DNA of 64,000 bases, taken from the NCBI GenBank assembly GCA_958445065.1, contig CAUCQW010000011.1, forward strand, positions 1 through 64,000. Direction: 5' to 3'. This document shows, one piece after another, positions 16,917 to 25,674 of the stretch (position 1 is its first letter; each line of letters opens with the position of its first letter). A program made the position numbers and the translations under genes. Below the pieces are notes generated by a model. That model was not told the origin of the DNA and searched no databases. It saw only the letters and a program-made list of their open reading frames with translations. This DNA comes from an uncultured Collinsella sp. (GTDB lineage Bacteria > Actinomycetota > Coriobacteriia > Coriobacteriales > Coriobacteriaceae).

Positions 16917-17680
16917 AGATAGTAGAGGCAATCGGCGCGGCGTTCGGAACGTTCTCGCGTATCCCCGTTCCGAAATCGGCCTGGACCGATTTCGGGTCAA
17001 CCCATGCGCTTGCCGCGTTTCCCCTGGTGGGCCTTGCGGAAGGCTTCCTCATGACGGCGTGGGGGTACGTGGCGAACCTGCTCGGCGTGCCCGCGACCAT
17101 CGTCGCGGCCGTGCTCGTGGCGCTGCCTGTGGCGGTGACGGGAGGCATCCACCTAGACGGGCTCTGCGACACCTCCGATGCGCTTGCAAGTTGGGCCCCG
17201 CGCGAGCGAAAGCTCGAGATCATGCACGACCCGCGGGCGGGCGCCTTCGGGGTCATCGGTGTTGTTGTGTACCTTATTCTGCAGTTTTCCCTTTTCACCG
17301 CGCTGCCGCTTACGGCGGGGGCGTTCCTCGCGCTTCTGTGCTCTCTCGTGTTCTCCCGCTCGCTTTCGGGGCTCGCCGTTGAATGCTGGCCTGCCGCGCG
17401 AGCGGACGGCATGGCCGCGGGGCTCTCGCCTGCGAAGAAGCGCGTGGCGATCGTCGTGCCGCTTTGCGCTTTCGCTGCGGCTTCGGCTGCAGGGATGGTC
17501 GCGTGCGCTCAGGCCGTCGGCGCCCTTATGGCGGTGGCGGGGCTTTTGGCGCTCGCGTGGTACCGCCATGTTGCCCTGTCCCGCTTCGGCGGGGTGACGG
17601 GGGATTTGGCCGGATGGTTTCTGCAATGGGCCGAGCTCGCGATGCTTGCCATGCTGGTGGCGGGGGGCATGCTCCTATGA
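16913..17680 (+). CDS. cobS: adenosylcobinamide-GDP ribazoletransferase (cobalamin synthase)
   Basis: A 255-residue membrane enzyme joining adenosylcobinamide-GDP and alpha-ribazole (phosphate). FSRIPVPK near the N-terminus, GGIHLDGLCDTSDAL around residue 80, and HDPRAGAFGVIGVV are family marks; about five to six hydrophobic segments follow. Start is GTG 16913, overlapping the cobU TGA by 4 bases. Confidence 0.92.
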   Translation: MKIVEAIGAAFGTFSRIPVPKSAWTDFGSTHALAAFPLVGLAEGFLMTAWGYVANLLGVPATIVAAVLVALPVAVTGGIHLDGLCDTSDALASWAPRERKLEIMHDPRAGAFGVIGVVVYLILQFSLFTALPLTAGAFLALLCSLVFSRSLSGLAVECWPAARADGMAAGLSPAKKRVAIVVPLCAFAAASAAGMVACAQAVGALMAVAGLLALAWYRHVALSRFGGVTGDLAGWFLQWAELAMLAMLVAGGMLL

Positions 17681-18678
17681 TGCTCGTGGTAGGTGGCGCG
17701 CATTCGGGGAAGAGGACCTTCGTGCGCGAAAAGCTCGGGTTCGCGGCGGACGATTTCGTCGACGCGGCGCAGTTTGCGGAGGGCGGCGTGCCCGCGGCTT
17801 TTGCCGGCCGTGTCGCTTACCGTGCTGAGGAACTCGTACGCGCGCTCGACGCTGACCGGGCGCTCGAGCGGCTGATCGGCTTCGACGTAGTGATTCTGTC
17901 CTTGGTCGGCTCGGGGGTCGTCCCTATGCGTGCGGAAGACGCCCAATGGCGCGAGCGCGCGGGGCGCCTGGGATGCGCGCTCGCTGCGCGCGCCGACGTC
18001 GTCGTGCGCATGACGTGCGGGATACCCCAGGTCATCAAAGGAAACCTTGCCGATTCGCCTCGAGGGACGCAGGGTGCGGGCGCGCCTTTGGAAGTCGTCT
18101 TCGTGCGCCATGGTGCCACTGCGGGCACGGAAGACCATCGCTACAGCGGGGCGGGCACTGACGAGCCCCTGTCGAGCGCGGGTGAGCGCGCTTTGCGCGA
18201 CCTCGCGTGCTATCGTGACGTGTTCCGTGTTATCACGAGCGGCATGGCCCGCACCGACCAGACGGCGCGCATCCTCTTCCCGAACGCGGAGTTTATGGCG
18301 TGCCCCGGTCTGCGCGAGATGAATTTCGGCGACTTCGAGGGGCGAAGCGCCGCCGAGCTTAAAGAGGATGCGCGCTACCGCGCCTGGGTAGACTCCTGGT
18401 GCGAGACGCGCTGCCCGCATGGCGAGGGCAAGAGCGATTTCACCCGCCGCGTCGTCGCGGCGTTTCGGGAGGCGTGCGAATCGGAGCGCGTCCAGGGGAG
18501 TGGGCGCGCCGTCTTCGTCGTTCATGCGGGTACCGTGAAAGCGCTGCTCTCCGAGCTAGCTGTCCCGAAAATTGGATACTTCGACGTGCATACCGAGCCG
18601 GGCGGCGCATGGGCCGCCACCTGGGATGGGCGCTGCCTTCGCGACGTTCGCCCCGCTTCGGGGGGCGATGCCCGGTGA
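17677..18678 (+). CDS. fusion: degenerate CobU-like P-loop domain + alpha-ribazole phosphatase (CobC-type)
   Basis: A 333-residue two-domain protein. Residues ~1-130 resemble CobU: P-loop GGAHSGKRTFV, VGSGVVP, WRERAGRLGCALAARADVVVR and CGIPQVIKG; however, the RI-x-x-H-x-x-x-R guanylylation segment of true CobU is absent. Residues ~140-333 are a histidine phosphatase: VFVRHGATAGTEDHRYSG, REMNFGDFEG, and VVHAGTVKALL. The second half should dephosphorylate alpha-ribazole phosphate or cobalamin phosphate. The first half may keep the nucleotide-binding part of the CobU job that the upstream cobU is weak in. ATG 17677 (or 17680) overlaps the cobS stop. Confidence 0.8.
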   Translation: MMLVVGGAHSGKRTFVREKLGFAADDFVDAAQFAEGGVPAAFAGRVAYRAEELVRALDADRALERLIGFDVVILSLVGSGVVPMRAEDAQWRERAGRLGCALAARADVVVRMTCGIPQVIKGNLADSPRGTQGAGAPLEVVFVRHGATAGTEDHRYSGAGTDEPLSSAGERALRDLACYRDVFRVITSGMARTDQTARILFPNAEFMACPGLREMNFGDFEGRSAAELKEDARYRAWVDSWCETRCPHGEGKSDFTRRVVAAFREACESERVQGSGRAVFVVHAGTVKALLSELAVPKIGYFDVHTEPGGAWAATWDGRCLRDVRPASGGDAR

Positions 18679-19652
18679 TGACGATTCTTGCCGTCGCCGC
18701 CGGGTTCGCGGCCGACCTTGCCTTCGGCGACCCGCGCTGGCTTCCCCATCCCGTCGTCGCCATGGGGCGCGCGATCACGTGGGCCGAAGGCCGCCTGCGG
18801 GGCGCATTCCCGCAAACGTCCGCGGGCACGCGTGCCGCAGGGCTTGTGCTCGCCGTGGCGCTTCCGCTTGCGTGTGGGCTTTTGACCTGGGGAATCCTGC
18901 ATCTTTGCGGCATGGTTCACCCCGGCCTGCGCTTCGTGGCCGAGGCATGGGCGAGCTATCAGATTCTCGCGGCATGCGAGCTGCGCCGCCAGAGCCTGGC
19001 CGTGGCCCGCGCGTTCTCGAAGGGCGGCCTTGTCGCGGCGCGCGAAGCCGTCGGGCTCATCGTGGGACGCGATACGTCTGTTCTCGACGAGCGGGGCGTC
19101 GCGCGCGCCGCTGTGGAAACGGTGGCGGAGAACGCGAGCGACGGCGTCATCGCGCCGCTTTTCTACCTTATGATCGGGGGTGCGCCCTTGGGCATGGCGT
19201 ACAAGGCAGTGAACACGCTCGACAGCATGGTGGGCTACAAAAACGAGCGCTACATCGACTTCGGCTGCGCCTCGGCGCGCCTCGACGATGCGGTGAACTG
19301 GATTCCCTCGCGCTTATCGGCCCTGCTCATGATCGCCGTGTGCCCGATCGTCGGTCTCGACGCGCGCGGGGCGGCGCGCATCTGGCGCCGCGACAGGCGT
19401 CGCCATGCGAGCCCGAACGCGGCGCAGACCGAGTCAGCGTGCGCGGGCGCGCTCGGGCTGCGTCTGGCAGGACCCGCGGTGTATTTCGGCAAGCTCGTTG
19501 AGAAACCGACGATAGGCGACGCGTCCCGCGAAATCGAGTGGGGCGACATCGCCCGGGCGACAAGGCTCATGCTCGCCGCGTCCGTATGCGCGCTCGTCGT
19601 CTTCGGTGCCGCGCGTGCGGCGGTCGTGCTCGCCGTGGGGGCGATGGCATGA
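18678..19652 (+). CDS. cbiB: adenosylcobinamide-phosphate synthase
   Basis: A 324-residue membrane protein that attaches the aminopropanol arm to adenosylcobyrate. FAADLAFGDPRWLPHPVVAMGR at the N-terminus, VETVAENASDGVIAPLFY and KAVNTLDSMVGYKNERY are diagnostic. ATG 18678 shares one base with the upstream stop (TGATG); GTG 18675 is an alternative. Confidence 0.94.
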   Translation: MTILAVAAGFAADLAFGDPRWLPHPVVAMGRAITWAEGRLRGAFPQTSAGTRAAGLVLAVALPLACGLLTWGILHLCGMVHPGLRFVAEAWASYQILAACELRRQSLAVARAFSKGGLVAAREAVGLIVGRDTSVLDERGVARAAVETVAENASDGVIAPLFYLMIGGAPLGMAYKAVNTLDSMVGYKNERYIDFGCASARLDDAVNWIPSRLSALLMIAVCPIVGLDARGAARIWRRDRRRHASPNAAQTESACAGALGLRLAGPAVYFGKLVEKPTIGDASREIEWGDIARATRLMLAASVCALVVFGAARAAVVLAVGAMA

Positions 19653-20872
19653 GGGAAGACCACGCCGCGCCCCGGGTTGCCGGGGGAATCCTGCGCGCCC
19701 GTGCGCATGGGGGTAGCACGCAATCGCTCGGCATCGCTTGCGAAGGGGGCGCCTCCGACCTCATTGACTTCTCGGTGAACGTGAATCCGGCAGGGCCCTC
19801 GCCGCGCGCCCTCGCCGCAGCTTGCAAGGCGCTTTCTCGAATCGACGCCTACCCCGATAGGGAAAGCCTCGCCCTCGTTCGCGCCCTAGCGCGCGCCCAG
19901 GGCATACCCGAAGATACTATCGTCTGCGGCGCGGGCGCGTCCGACATCATCTGGAGGCTCGCCGCGGCGGTGCGCCCGAAACGCATCGTCGTGTGCGCGC
20001 CGACGTTCTCTGAATATGCGGAGGCGGCATCGTACTACGGCGCATGCGTGCAGGAGTTCCCGCTCTCCGAAGCGGACGACTTCGACGTGCCCGCCTCCTT
20101 CGCCCGCGCGATCGAGGGGCCGGGAGACGTGGCGTACCTCTGCAATCCGAACAACCCGACGGGGCGCCTCGTCGACCCCAGCGTGATCGATGCCGCCGCT
20201 TGCCGCTGCGAGCAGGTGGGCGCGCTGCTCGTCGTGGACGAGTGCTTCCTCGGATTTGCGCCCGACGCCCGCGAAAGGAGCGTGGTTGCACGCGCCGCGT
20301 GTTCGCGCCATGTGGCCGTGCTCTCCGCGTTCACCAAGCTCTACGGAATGGCGGGGTTGCGGTTGGGATATCTGATCAGCGGAAACGCCCAACTCATCGA
20401 GGGGATTCGCCGGGCGGGGCAGGCGTGGCCCGTCTCCTCGGTCGCCGAGGCCGCGGGCATCGCCGCCCTGGAAGACGTTGAATACGTCTCGCGCACGCGC
20501 GATGTATTGGCAGGCGAGCGAGCGTGGCTTTCCCACGAGCTCTCCTCGCTCGGGCTTTCCGTCGTGCCGTCGGATGCGAACTTCCTTTTAGTCCGCACGC
20601 CGGCGAAAGACATCCCCGAGCGCCTGTATAAACAGGGGGTTTTGGTCCGCACGTGCGACTCGTTTTCGGTGCTGTCCCGTTTCTGGTGCCGCGTCGCGGT
20701 GCGCACGCGCAAGGAGAATGCCCGGCTTGCGATGGCGTTCAGCCGCGCGCTTCGGGCGGAAGGTGCATCGGGCGAAGCTGAACCCGACGAACGGGGCGGC
20801 GCTTCTTGCAGCGGCGCTATGGCGGGCGCGGATGGCCGAGGCTCGGCGAAGGAGGTCGATACCCGTGGGTAG
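19649..20872 (+). CDS. cobD: threonine-phosphate decarboxylase (PLP, class I/II aminotransferase fold)
   Basis: A 407-residue PLP enzyme supplying aminopropanol phosphate for CbiB. HGGSTQS-like N-terminus, DFSVNVNPAGPS, LCNPNNPTGRLV, VDECFLGFA, SAFTKLYGMAGLRLGYL with the PLP-binding Lys, and FWCRVAVR are seen. Histidinol-phosphate aminotransferase is the nearest alternative but the operon decides. The last ~40 residues after ALRAEG are low-complexity Ala/Gly-rich and contain the ribosome-binding site of the next gene, so they may be read-through extension. ATG 19649 overlaps cbiB by 4 bases. Confidence 0.9.
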   Translation: MREDHAAPRVAGGILRARAHGGSTQSLGIACEGGASDLIDFSVNVNPAGPSPRALAAACKALSRIDAYPDRESLALVRALARAQGIPEDTIVCGAGASDIIWRLAAAVRPKRIVVCAPTFSEYAEAASYYGACVQEFPLSEADDFDVPASFARAIEGPGDVAYLCNPNNPTGRLVDPSVIDAAACRCEQVGALLVVDECFLGFAPDARERSVVARAACSRHVAVLSAFTKLYGMAGLRLGYLISGNAQLIEGIRRAGQAWPVSSVAEAAGIAALEDVEYVSRTRDVLAGERAWLSHELSSLGLSVVPSDANFLLVRTPAKDIPERLYKQGVLVRTCDSFSVLSRFWCRVAVRTRKENARLAMAFSRALRAEGASGEAEPDERGGASCSGAMAGADGRGSAKEVDTRG

Positions 20873-22364
20873 GGCGAAGCCCATCATGATCCAGGGCACC
20901 ATGTCGAACGCGGGGAAGAGCCTGCTTGCGGCGGGGCTGTGCCGTGTGCTTTCGCAGGACGGCCTGCGCGTGACTCCCTTCAAGAGCCAGAACATGGCGC
21001 TCAACAGCGGTGTCACGGCCGATGGGCTCGAGATGGGGCGCGCCCAGATCATGCAGGCCGAGGCGTGCGGCATCGCGCCCGACGTGCGCATGAACCCCAT
21101 CCTTCTTAAGCCCGAAAGCGACCACCGAAGCCAGCTCATCGTGGCCGGCAAGGCGCAGGGAGCCTTCGCTGCGAGGGACTACTTCGCGCGAAAGAAGGCG
21201 CTCATGCCGCAGATTTTGGAGGCGTTCGATTCGCTCGCGGAGGAAAACGACGTCATCGTCATCGAGGGCGCCGGCAGCCCCGCCGAAATCAACCTTGCCG
21301 AAAACGACATCGTCAACATGGGGCTCGCGCGCGCCGTGTCCTCCCCCGTGCTGCTCGTAGGTGACATTGACCCAGGCGGGGTGTTTGCCCAGCTCTACGG
21401 CACGGTCGCGCTCTTTGCGCCCGAGGATCGCGCGCTTTTACGGGGGCTTGTGGTGAACAAGTTCCGCGGCGATGTGGAAATCCTGCGCCCGGGTTTGGCT
21501 CCGCTCGAGAAGATGTGCGGGGTTCCCGTCGTGGGGGTCGTGCCGTATCTTACGCTCGACCTGGACGACGAGGACTCGCTCGCGCCGCGCTTATCTGCCC
21601 GCGAGGCGCGCGGCGTCATCGACGTCGCCGTCGTGCGCCTTCCGCATCTGTCGAACTTCACCGACTTCGACCCGCTTTCGCGCGTGCCCGGCATGGGCGT
21701 GCGCTACGTTTCCTCGACGACCGATCTGGGCCGACCCGACCTGGTGGTGCTCCCCGGCTCGAAGACCACGCTCGACGACGCGCGCTGGCTTGCGGCTAGC
21801 GGCATCGGTGCCTGTGTACGCGCGCTTTCGGGCGCGGGTACGCCGGTGCTCGGCATATGCGGAGGCTACCAGCTTTTGGGAGACGAGCTTTCCGACCCGC
21901 ACGGCAGGGAAGGCGCTGGCACCGCGCGCGGGCTTGGGCTCATTCCTGCAAGTACGGTGTTCAAGGAGGAAAAGCGCCTCGCCCAGTCGGAGCTGCGCAT
22001 CACGGGCGCCCAAGGCGCGTTCTCGGTGTGGAACGGCATGACGGCGCGCGGGTACGAGATTCACGACGGCGAAACGACCGTCTCCTGCGCCCCTGCAGGC
22101 ACGATTGGCGGCAAACCAGAAGGCGCGGCCTGCGGAAACGTGTTCGGAACCTATCTCCACGGCCTGTTCGACGAACCGGGGTTGGTGCTCGCCCTCGCGC
22201 GCTCGCTCGCGCGCATGCGCGGCCTGCCCGAGAGCGTCGTGGGTGCTGCGGGCGCAGCGTCCGCAGCCGATCACCGTGCGCGCGAGTTCGACCGCCTGGC
22301 CGACGTCGTGCGCGGGGCGCTCGACATGGAGTATGTCTACCGCATTATCGAGGAGGGCGTATGA
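20865..22364 (+). CDS. cbiP: cobyric acid synthase
   Basis: A 499-residue amidotransferase amidating b, d, e and g side chains. IMIQGTMSNAGKSLLAAGLC and FKSQNMALNSGVT are at the N-terminus; the glutaminase part has GICGGYQLLG with the Cys nucleophile and GTYLHGLFD with a His. Start GTG 20865 is set by a perfect AAGGAGGT at 20849-20856; the frame stays open upstream but without similarity. It overlaps cobD by 8 bases. Confidence 0.94.
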   Translation: MGRAKPIMIQGTMSNAGKSLLAAGLCRVLSQDGLRVTPFKSQNMALNSGVTADGLEMGRAQIMQAEACGIAPDVRMNPILLKPESDHRSQLIVAGKAQGAFAARDYFARKKALMPQILEAFDSLAEENDVIVIEGAGSPAEINLAENDIVNMGLARAVSSPVLLVGDIDPGGVFAQLYGTVALFAPEDRALLRGLVVNKFRGDVEILRPGLAPLEKMCGVPVVGVVPYLTLDLDDEDSLAPRLSAREARGVIDVAVVRLPHLSNFTDFDPLSRVPGMGVRYVSSTTDLGRPDLVVLPGSKTTLDDARWLAASGIGACVRALSGAGTPVLGICGGYQLLGDELSDPHGREGAGTARGLGLIPASTVFKEEKRLAQSELRITGAQGAFSVWNGMTARGYEIHDGETTVSCAPAGTIGGKPEGAACGNVFGTYLHGLFDEPGLVLALARSLARMRGLPESVVGAAGAASAADHRAREFDRLADVVRGALDMEYVYRIIEEGV

Positions 22365-22876
22365 TCCACGTGTATCATGGCGACGGCAAAGGCAAGACCA
22401 CGGCGGCGATGGGCCTCGCCCTTCGCATGCTCGCCGCAGGCCGCCGCGTCGTCGTCGTGCAGTTCCTGAAAGACGGCGAAAGCGGGGAGGCGCGCCTGCT
22501 CGCCGAGCATTTCGGCGTGCCCGTGTTCGCGGGGAAGGTGTCGGACAAGTTTACCTGGTCAATGACGTCGGAAGAACTTGCCGCGACGTGCGAGCTGCAC
22601 GATGGGAACCTCGCTTCCGCGCTCGCCGAGCTCGAGGGCGCCCAGGAGGGGCTGCTCGTGCTCGACGAGGCGCTCGACGCGCTTTCGAAGGGGCTTGTCG
22701 ACGAGGCGCTCGTGGACCGCGCGCTCGATATGTCCGCGCGCGGCGTCGAAGTAGCGCTTACCGGGCGCGCGCCTTCCCGCAAGATCGTGGAGATGGCCGA
22801 CTACATAACCGAGATGCGGTGCGAGAAACACCCCTACTCTCAGGGGATATGTGCAAGGGAAGGAGTGGAGTACTAG
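22361..22876 (+). CDS. cobA: cob(I)yrinic acid a,c-diamide adenosyltransferase
   Basis: A 171-residue CobA/CobO/BtuR-type ATP:corrinoid adenosyltransferase with P-loop HGDGKGKTTAAMGLALRM, the VVVVQFLKDG strand, LLVLDEALDAL Walker B-like segment, and the C-terminal ADYITEMRCEKHPY...GI-x-AREGVEY typical of the family. ATG 22361 overlaps cbiP by 4 bases (ATGA). Converts Co(I) corrinoid to the adenosyl form. Confidence 0.93.
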   Translation: MIHVYHGDGKGKTTAAMGLALRMLAAGRRVVVVQFLKDGESGEARLLAEHFGVPVFAGKVSDKFTWSMTSEELAATCELHDGNLASALAELEGAQEGLLVLDEALDALSKGLVDEALVDRALDMSARGVEVALTGRAPSRKIVEMADYITEMRCEKHPYSQGICAREGVEY

Positions 22877-23518
22877 ATGGATTCCAAGGAGATGGCGCCC
22901 GGTGACATCGAGCGGCGCAGCTTTGAGATCATTACCGAAGAGCTCGGCGGCCGCACGTTCCCGCCGCTCGAAGAGCCCGTCGTGAAGCGCGTCATCCACA
23001 CCACTGCCGACTTCTCGTACGCCGATTCCCTCGTGTTCACCCATGACGCCGCGCACTGTGCGCTCGATGCACTGCGTGCAGGGGCCACGGTGCTTACCGA
23101 CACGAACATGGCGCTCGCAGGCATAAGTAAGCCCGCGCTCGCGAAGCTCGGCTGCAAGGCTGTGTGCTACATGGCCGACCCTGATGTCGCCGCGGCTGCG
23201 CGCGCCGCGGGCACGACTCGCGCCGTTGCGAGCATGGACAAAGCTTGCCGCATCGAGGGTCCGCTCATCGTGGCCGTCGGCAACGCTCCCACAGCACTTC
23301 TGCGCCTCGCCGAGCTCATGGACGCGGGGAAGATCGCGCCCGCGCTCGTCGTTGGGGTGCCGGTCGGGTTTGTGAACGTGGTCGAGGCGAAAGAGGAGCT
23401 ACTTGCGCGACGCGTGCCGGCCATCGTCGCGAGGGGTCGCAAGGGCGGCTCGACCGTGGCGGCCGCCATTATGAACGCGCTGCTCTACCAGATCACGCGC
23501 ACGGGTGGCGTGAAGTGA
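22877..23518 (+). CDS. cbiC: cobalt-precorrin-8 methylmutase
   Basis: A 213-residue CbiC, which moves the C11 methyl to C12 to give cobyrinic acid. RRSFEIITEEL, RVIHTTADFSYADSLVFT (with the catalytic His), TDTNMALAGISK and VGNAPTALLRL are typical. ATG 22877 directly follows the cobA stop, with AAGGAGTGG upstream. Confidence 0.94.
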   Translation: MDSKEMAPGDIERRSFEIITEELGGRTFPPLEEPVVKRVIHTTADFSYADSLVFTHDAAHCALDALRAGATVLTDTNMALAGISKPALAKLGCKAVCYMADPDVAAAARAAGTTRAVASMDKACRIEGPLIVAVGNAPTALLRLAELMDAGKIAPALVVGVPVGFVNVVEAKEELLARRVPAIVARGRKGGSTVAAAIMNALLYQITRTGGVK

Positions 23519-24336
23519 CGGCCCTCGTATCCGTGCCGGCGCTGCGCATCTTCGCCGGCACCACCGAGGGCCGCCTTCTGTGCGAATGGGCGAGCGGGGC
23601 GGGCATCCCCGCCCGTGCCTACGCGGCAACCGAGTACGGAGGCGAGCTATTGGGTGAGCTTCCGGGCATCGAGGTGCATGCGGGCAGGCTCGACGATGCC
23701 GACATGGAGCGCGAGCTTTCCGGCGCGCGCATCGTCGTCGACGCCACGCACCCCTTCGCTACGCTCGCAAGCGACAACATCCGGGCCGCTTCGCTCGCCG
23801 TGGGTGCACGATGCCTGCGCCTTGCGCGCCCGGTCGAGGCGCTGCCCAAAGGCGTCGTGCCGGTCGCGTCGATCGCCTGCGCGGCGCGCTTTCTCTCCGA
23901 GAACCCGGGTCGCGTTCTTCTCACGACGGGGAGCAAGGAGCTTGCTCCCTACACGCGCGTCGCCGATTTCGCGGAGCGCTTCTTCGTGCGTGTGCTCCCG
24001 CTGCCCGGTGCTATAACGAAGTGCATCGACGCGGGGTTTTCGCCGTCGCACGTCATCGGCATGCAGGGGCCCTTCACCCGCGAGCTCAACGAGGCGATGC
24101 TTCGGCAGGTGGGCGCCCAGTGGCTTGTGACCAAGGACTCGGGAACCGTAGGCGGCACGGCCGAGAAGCTCGCCGCAGCGCGCGCCGTGGGAGCGCGCTG
24201 TATCGTGGTCACCCGTCCCGCCGAGGGAGGCGGGGCCCTTTCGCTTCGGGAAGTGGAAGATGCGCTCTTACGGGAGTTCGCGCGGAGGATCGCTCCGAGC
24301 AAGCTCGACCCGTACAAGCCCGTCATCCGCCAATAG
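23515..24336 (+). CDS. cbiJ: cobalt-precorrin-6A reductase
   Basis: A 273-residue CobK/CbiJ-family reductase using NAD(P)H. LRIFAGTTEGRLLCEW near the N-terminus, VVDATHPFATLASDNI, VLLTTGSKELAPYT, and LVTKDSGTVGGTAEKL match the family. Start is GTG 23515, overlapping cbiC by 4 bases. It is the last gene of the run; the next gene is convergent, and a palindromic repeat lies in between. Confidence 0.92.
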   Translation: MTALVSVPALRIFAGTTEGRLLCEWASGAGIPARAYAATEYGGELLGELPGIEVHAGRLDDADMERELSGARIVVDATHPFATLASDNIRAASLAVGARCLRLARPVEALPKGVVPVASIACAARFLSENPGRVLLTTGSKELAPYTRVADFAERFFVRVLPLPGAITKCIDAGFSPSHVIGMQGPFTRELNEAMLRQVGAQWLVTKDSGTVGGTAEKLAAARAVGARCIVVTRPAEGGGALSLREVEDALLREFARRIAPSKLDPYKPVIRQ

Positions 24337-24378
24337 CTCGAGGACGACGCTCGGAACTGGCGCAAACAGCCCTTCAAT

Positions 24379-24447
24379 AAGTTGCGGTGAAATAGTGTCT
24401 GTTTTTGCTGGTAGATAGCATATTCAGTCCCTAAATCACCGCAACTT
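24379..24447. repeat. 69-base extragenic palindromic element, copy 1
   Basis: The ends AAGTTGCGGTGA and TCACCGCAACTT form a perfect 12-base inverted repeat with a poorly paired centre. It sits between the convergent cbiJ and MacB-permease genes. A second copy of the same length at 40629-40697 aligns in the opposite orientation, sharing blocks such as GGTAGAT and TATTCA, so this is a dispersed family, not a private terminator. Confidence 0.8.
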
Positions 24448-24459
24448 GTTGGTGGTGGC

Positions 24460-25674
24460 TTACTGGTAGCGTAGACACTCGACGGGGTCGAGCTTTGCCG
24501 CACGGCGAGCGGGGTAGAAGCCAAAGGTTACGCCGATGCCGACGGAGACGGCGAAGGCCAGCAGCACCGTGGCGATTGAGAAGCTCGGTGTGATTTGCCC
24601 GCTGGCACCGAGCTCGCTGAGAACCCCTGATCCTGCGGCAAAGAACGTGAGCCCCCAGGCAAGTAGATAGCCAATCAGGACGCCCAGCAGGCCACCAGTG
24701 ACGCATAGCGCCGAGGACTCGGCCAAAAACTGCGCGGTGATATCGCGACGACTGGCGCCCAGAGCGCGACGGATGCCGATCTCGCGGATGCGCTCAGTCA
24801 CGTTGGTGAGCATCATGTTCATAATACCGATACCGCCGACAAGCAGCGAGATACTGGCGACAGCACCCATGATGAGCGAGAAGGCGCCCATAAAGGAATT
24901 GAGGGAGTCGATAGCGCTTTTCATGGAGGTCGCCGATACACTGTCGTACTCATCATCCTCCGCGATGCCCTTCATCGCGCGCACCTTGGACTCGATGGTC
25001 TTGCAGAGCTCATCCATGTCCGTGCCCTCGGTGGCAAGTGCCGTCACGCTGGGGAATGAAGGATTCTCGTCGCCAAATAGGCCGGAGATGGTTTCGCGTG
25101 GCATATACAAAGTGAGCGAGCCTATTGAGTCGCTGCCGCCATCAATCACGCCTACAATTTGCACCTCGCCGTTGGACACTTTGATGGTTTTTCCCAGCGC
25201 ATCCTGTTCGTTGCCGTAAAGCTGATCGGCGCCGCCGCGGCTGATGAGCGCCACGCGCGAGCCTGCCTTTGACTCGACATCGGTGTAGGTGCGCCCCGCA
25301 ACGAGCTTACTGGTACCCACGGCGTCGAGCATGTCGCTATCGACACCCTGTGCCATGACGGTATAGCTTTTATCGCCGGTCTTGTACTCGGTATACGCGC
25401 TGTTGACAATGCCGATCTGTTCTATCTGCGGTACCAGTTTTTGAAGCTTCTGGACGTCAGAATCAGAGAGTTCTTGGGACGAATAGATCTGAACCATGCG
25501 AGCTGCGTTGAGGCCCAGGCTGTTGACCAAGCTGTTTTGGATGCCGCCGATGAGCGAAGTCATGGCAATGACCGAGGCGATGCCGATGACAATGCCCAGG
25601 ATGGTGAGCAGGCTGCGCCCCTTGTTGGCTTCGAGCGAGTGAAGGGCTTCCTGGATGAGATCGCGGGCGCTCAT
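24460..25674 (-). CDS. MacB/FtsX-type ABC transporter permease
   Basis: A 404-residue permease with an N-terminal membrane helix (GRSLLTILGIVIGIASVIAMT), a large extracytoplasmic MacB-PCD domain (roughly 45-265) and three C-terminal helices ending in the FtsX motif GIMNMMLTNVTERIREIGIRRALGA and FGFYPARRAAKLDPVECLRYQ. With the adjacent ATPase and adaptor it would form a MacAB-like exporter or signalling complex of a Gram-positive; the substrate is unknown. Its ATG overlaps the ATPase stop by 4 bases. Confidence 0.92.
   Translation of the reverse strand: MSARDLIQEALHSLEANKGRSLLTILGIVIGIASVIAMTSLIGGIQNSLVNSLGLNAARMVQIYSSQELSDSDVQKLQKLVPQIEQIGIVNSAYTEYKTGDKSYTVMAQGVDSDMLDAVGTSKLVAGRTYTDVESKAGSRVALISRGGADQLYGNEQDALGKTIKVSNGEVQIVGVIDGGSDSIGSLTLYMPRETISGLFGDENPSFPSVTALATEGTDMDELCKTIESKVRAMKGIAEDDEYDSVSATSMKSAIDSLNSFMGAFSLIMGAVASISLLVGGIGIMNMMLTNVTERIREIGIRRALGASRRDITAQFLAESSALCVTGGLLGVLIGYLLAWGLTFFAAGSGVLSELGASGQITPSFSIATVLLAFAVSVGIGVTFGFYPARRAAKLDPVECLRYQ

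Noticed and set aside
24337..24459. Ordinary terminator between cbiJ and the MacB permease
   Set aside because: No T run follows either side of the stem, and a related element occurs at 40629-40697, so it is listed as a repeat.
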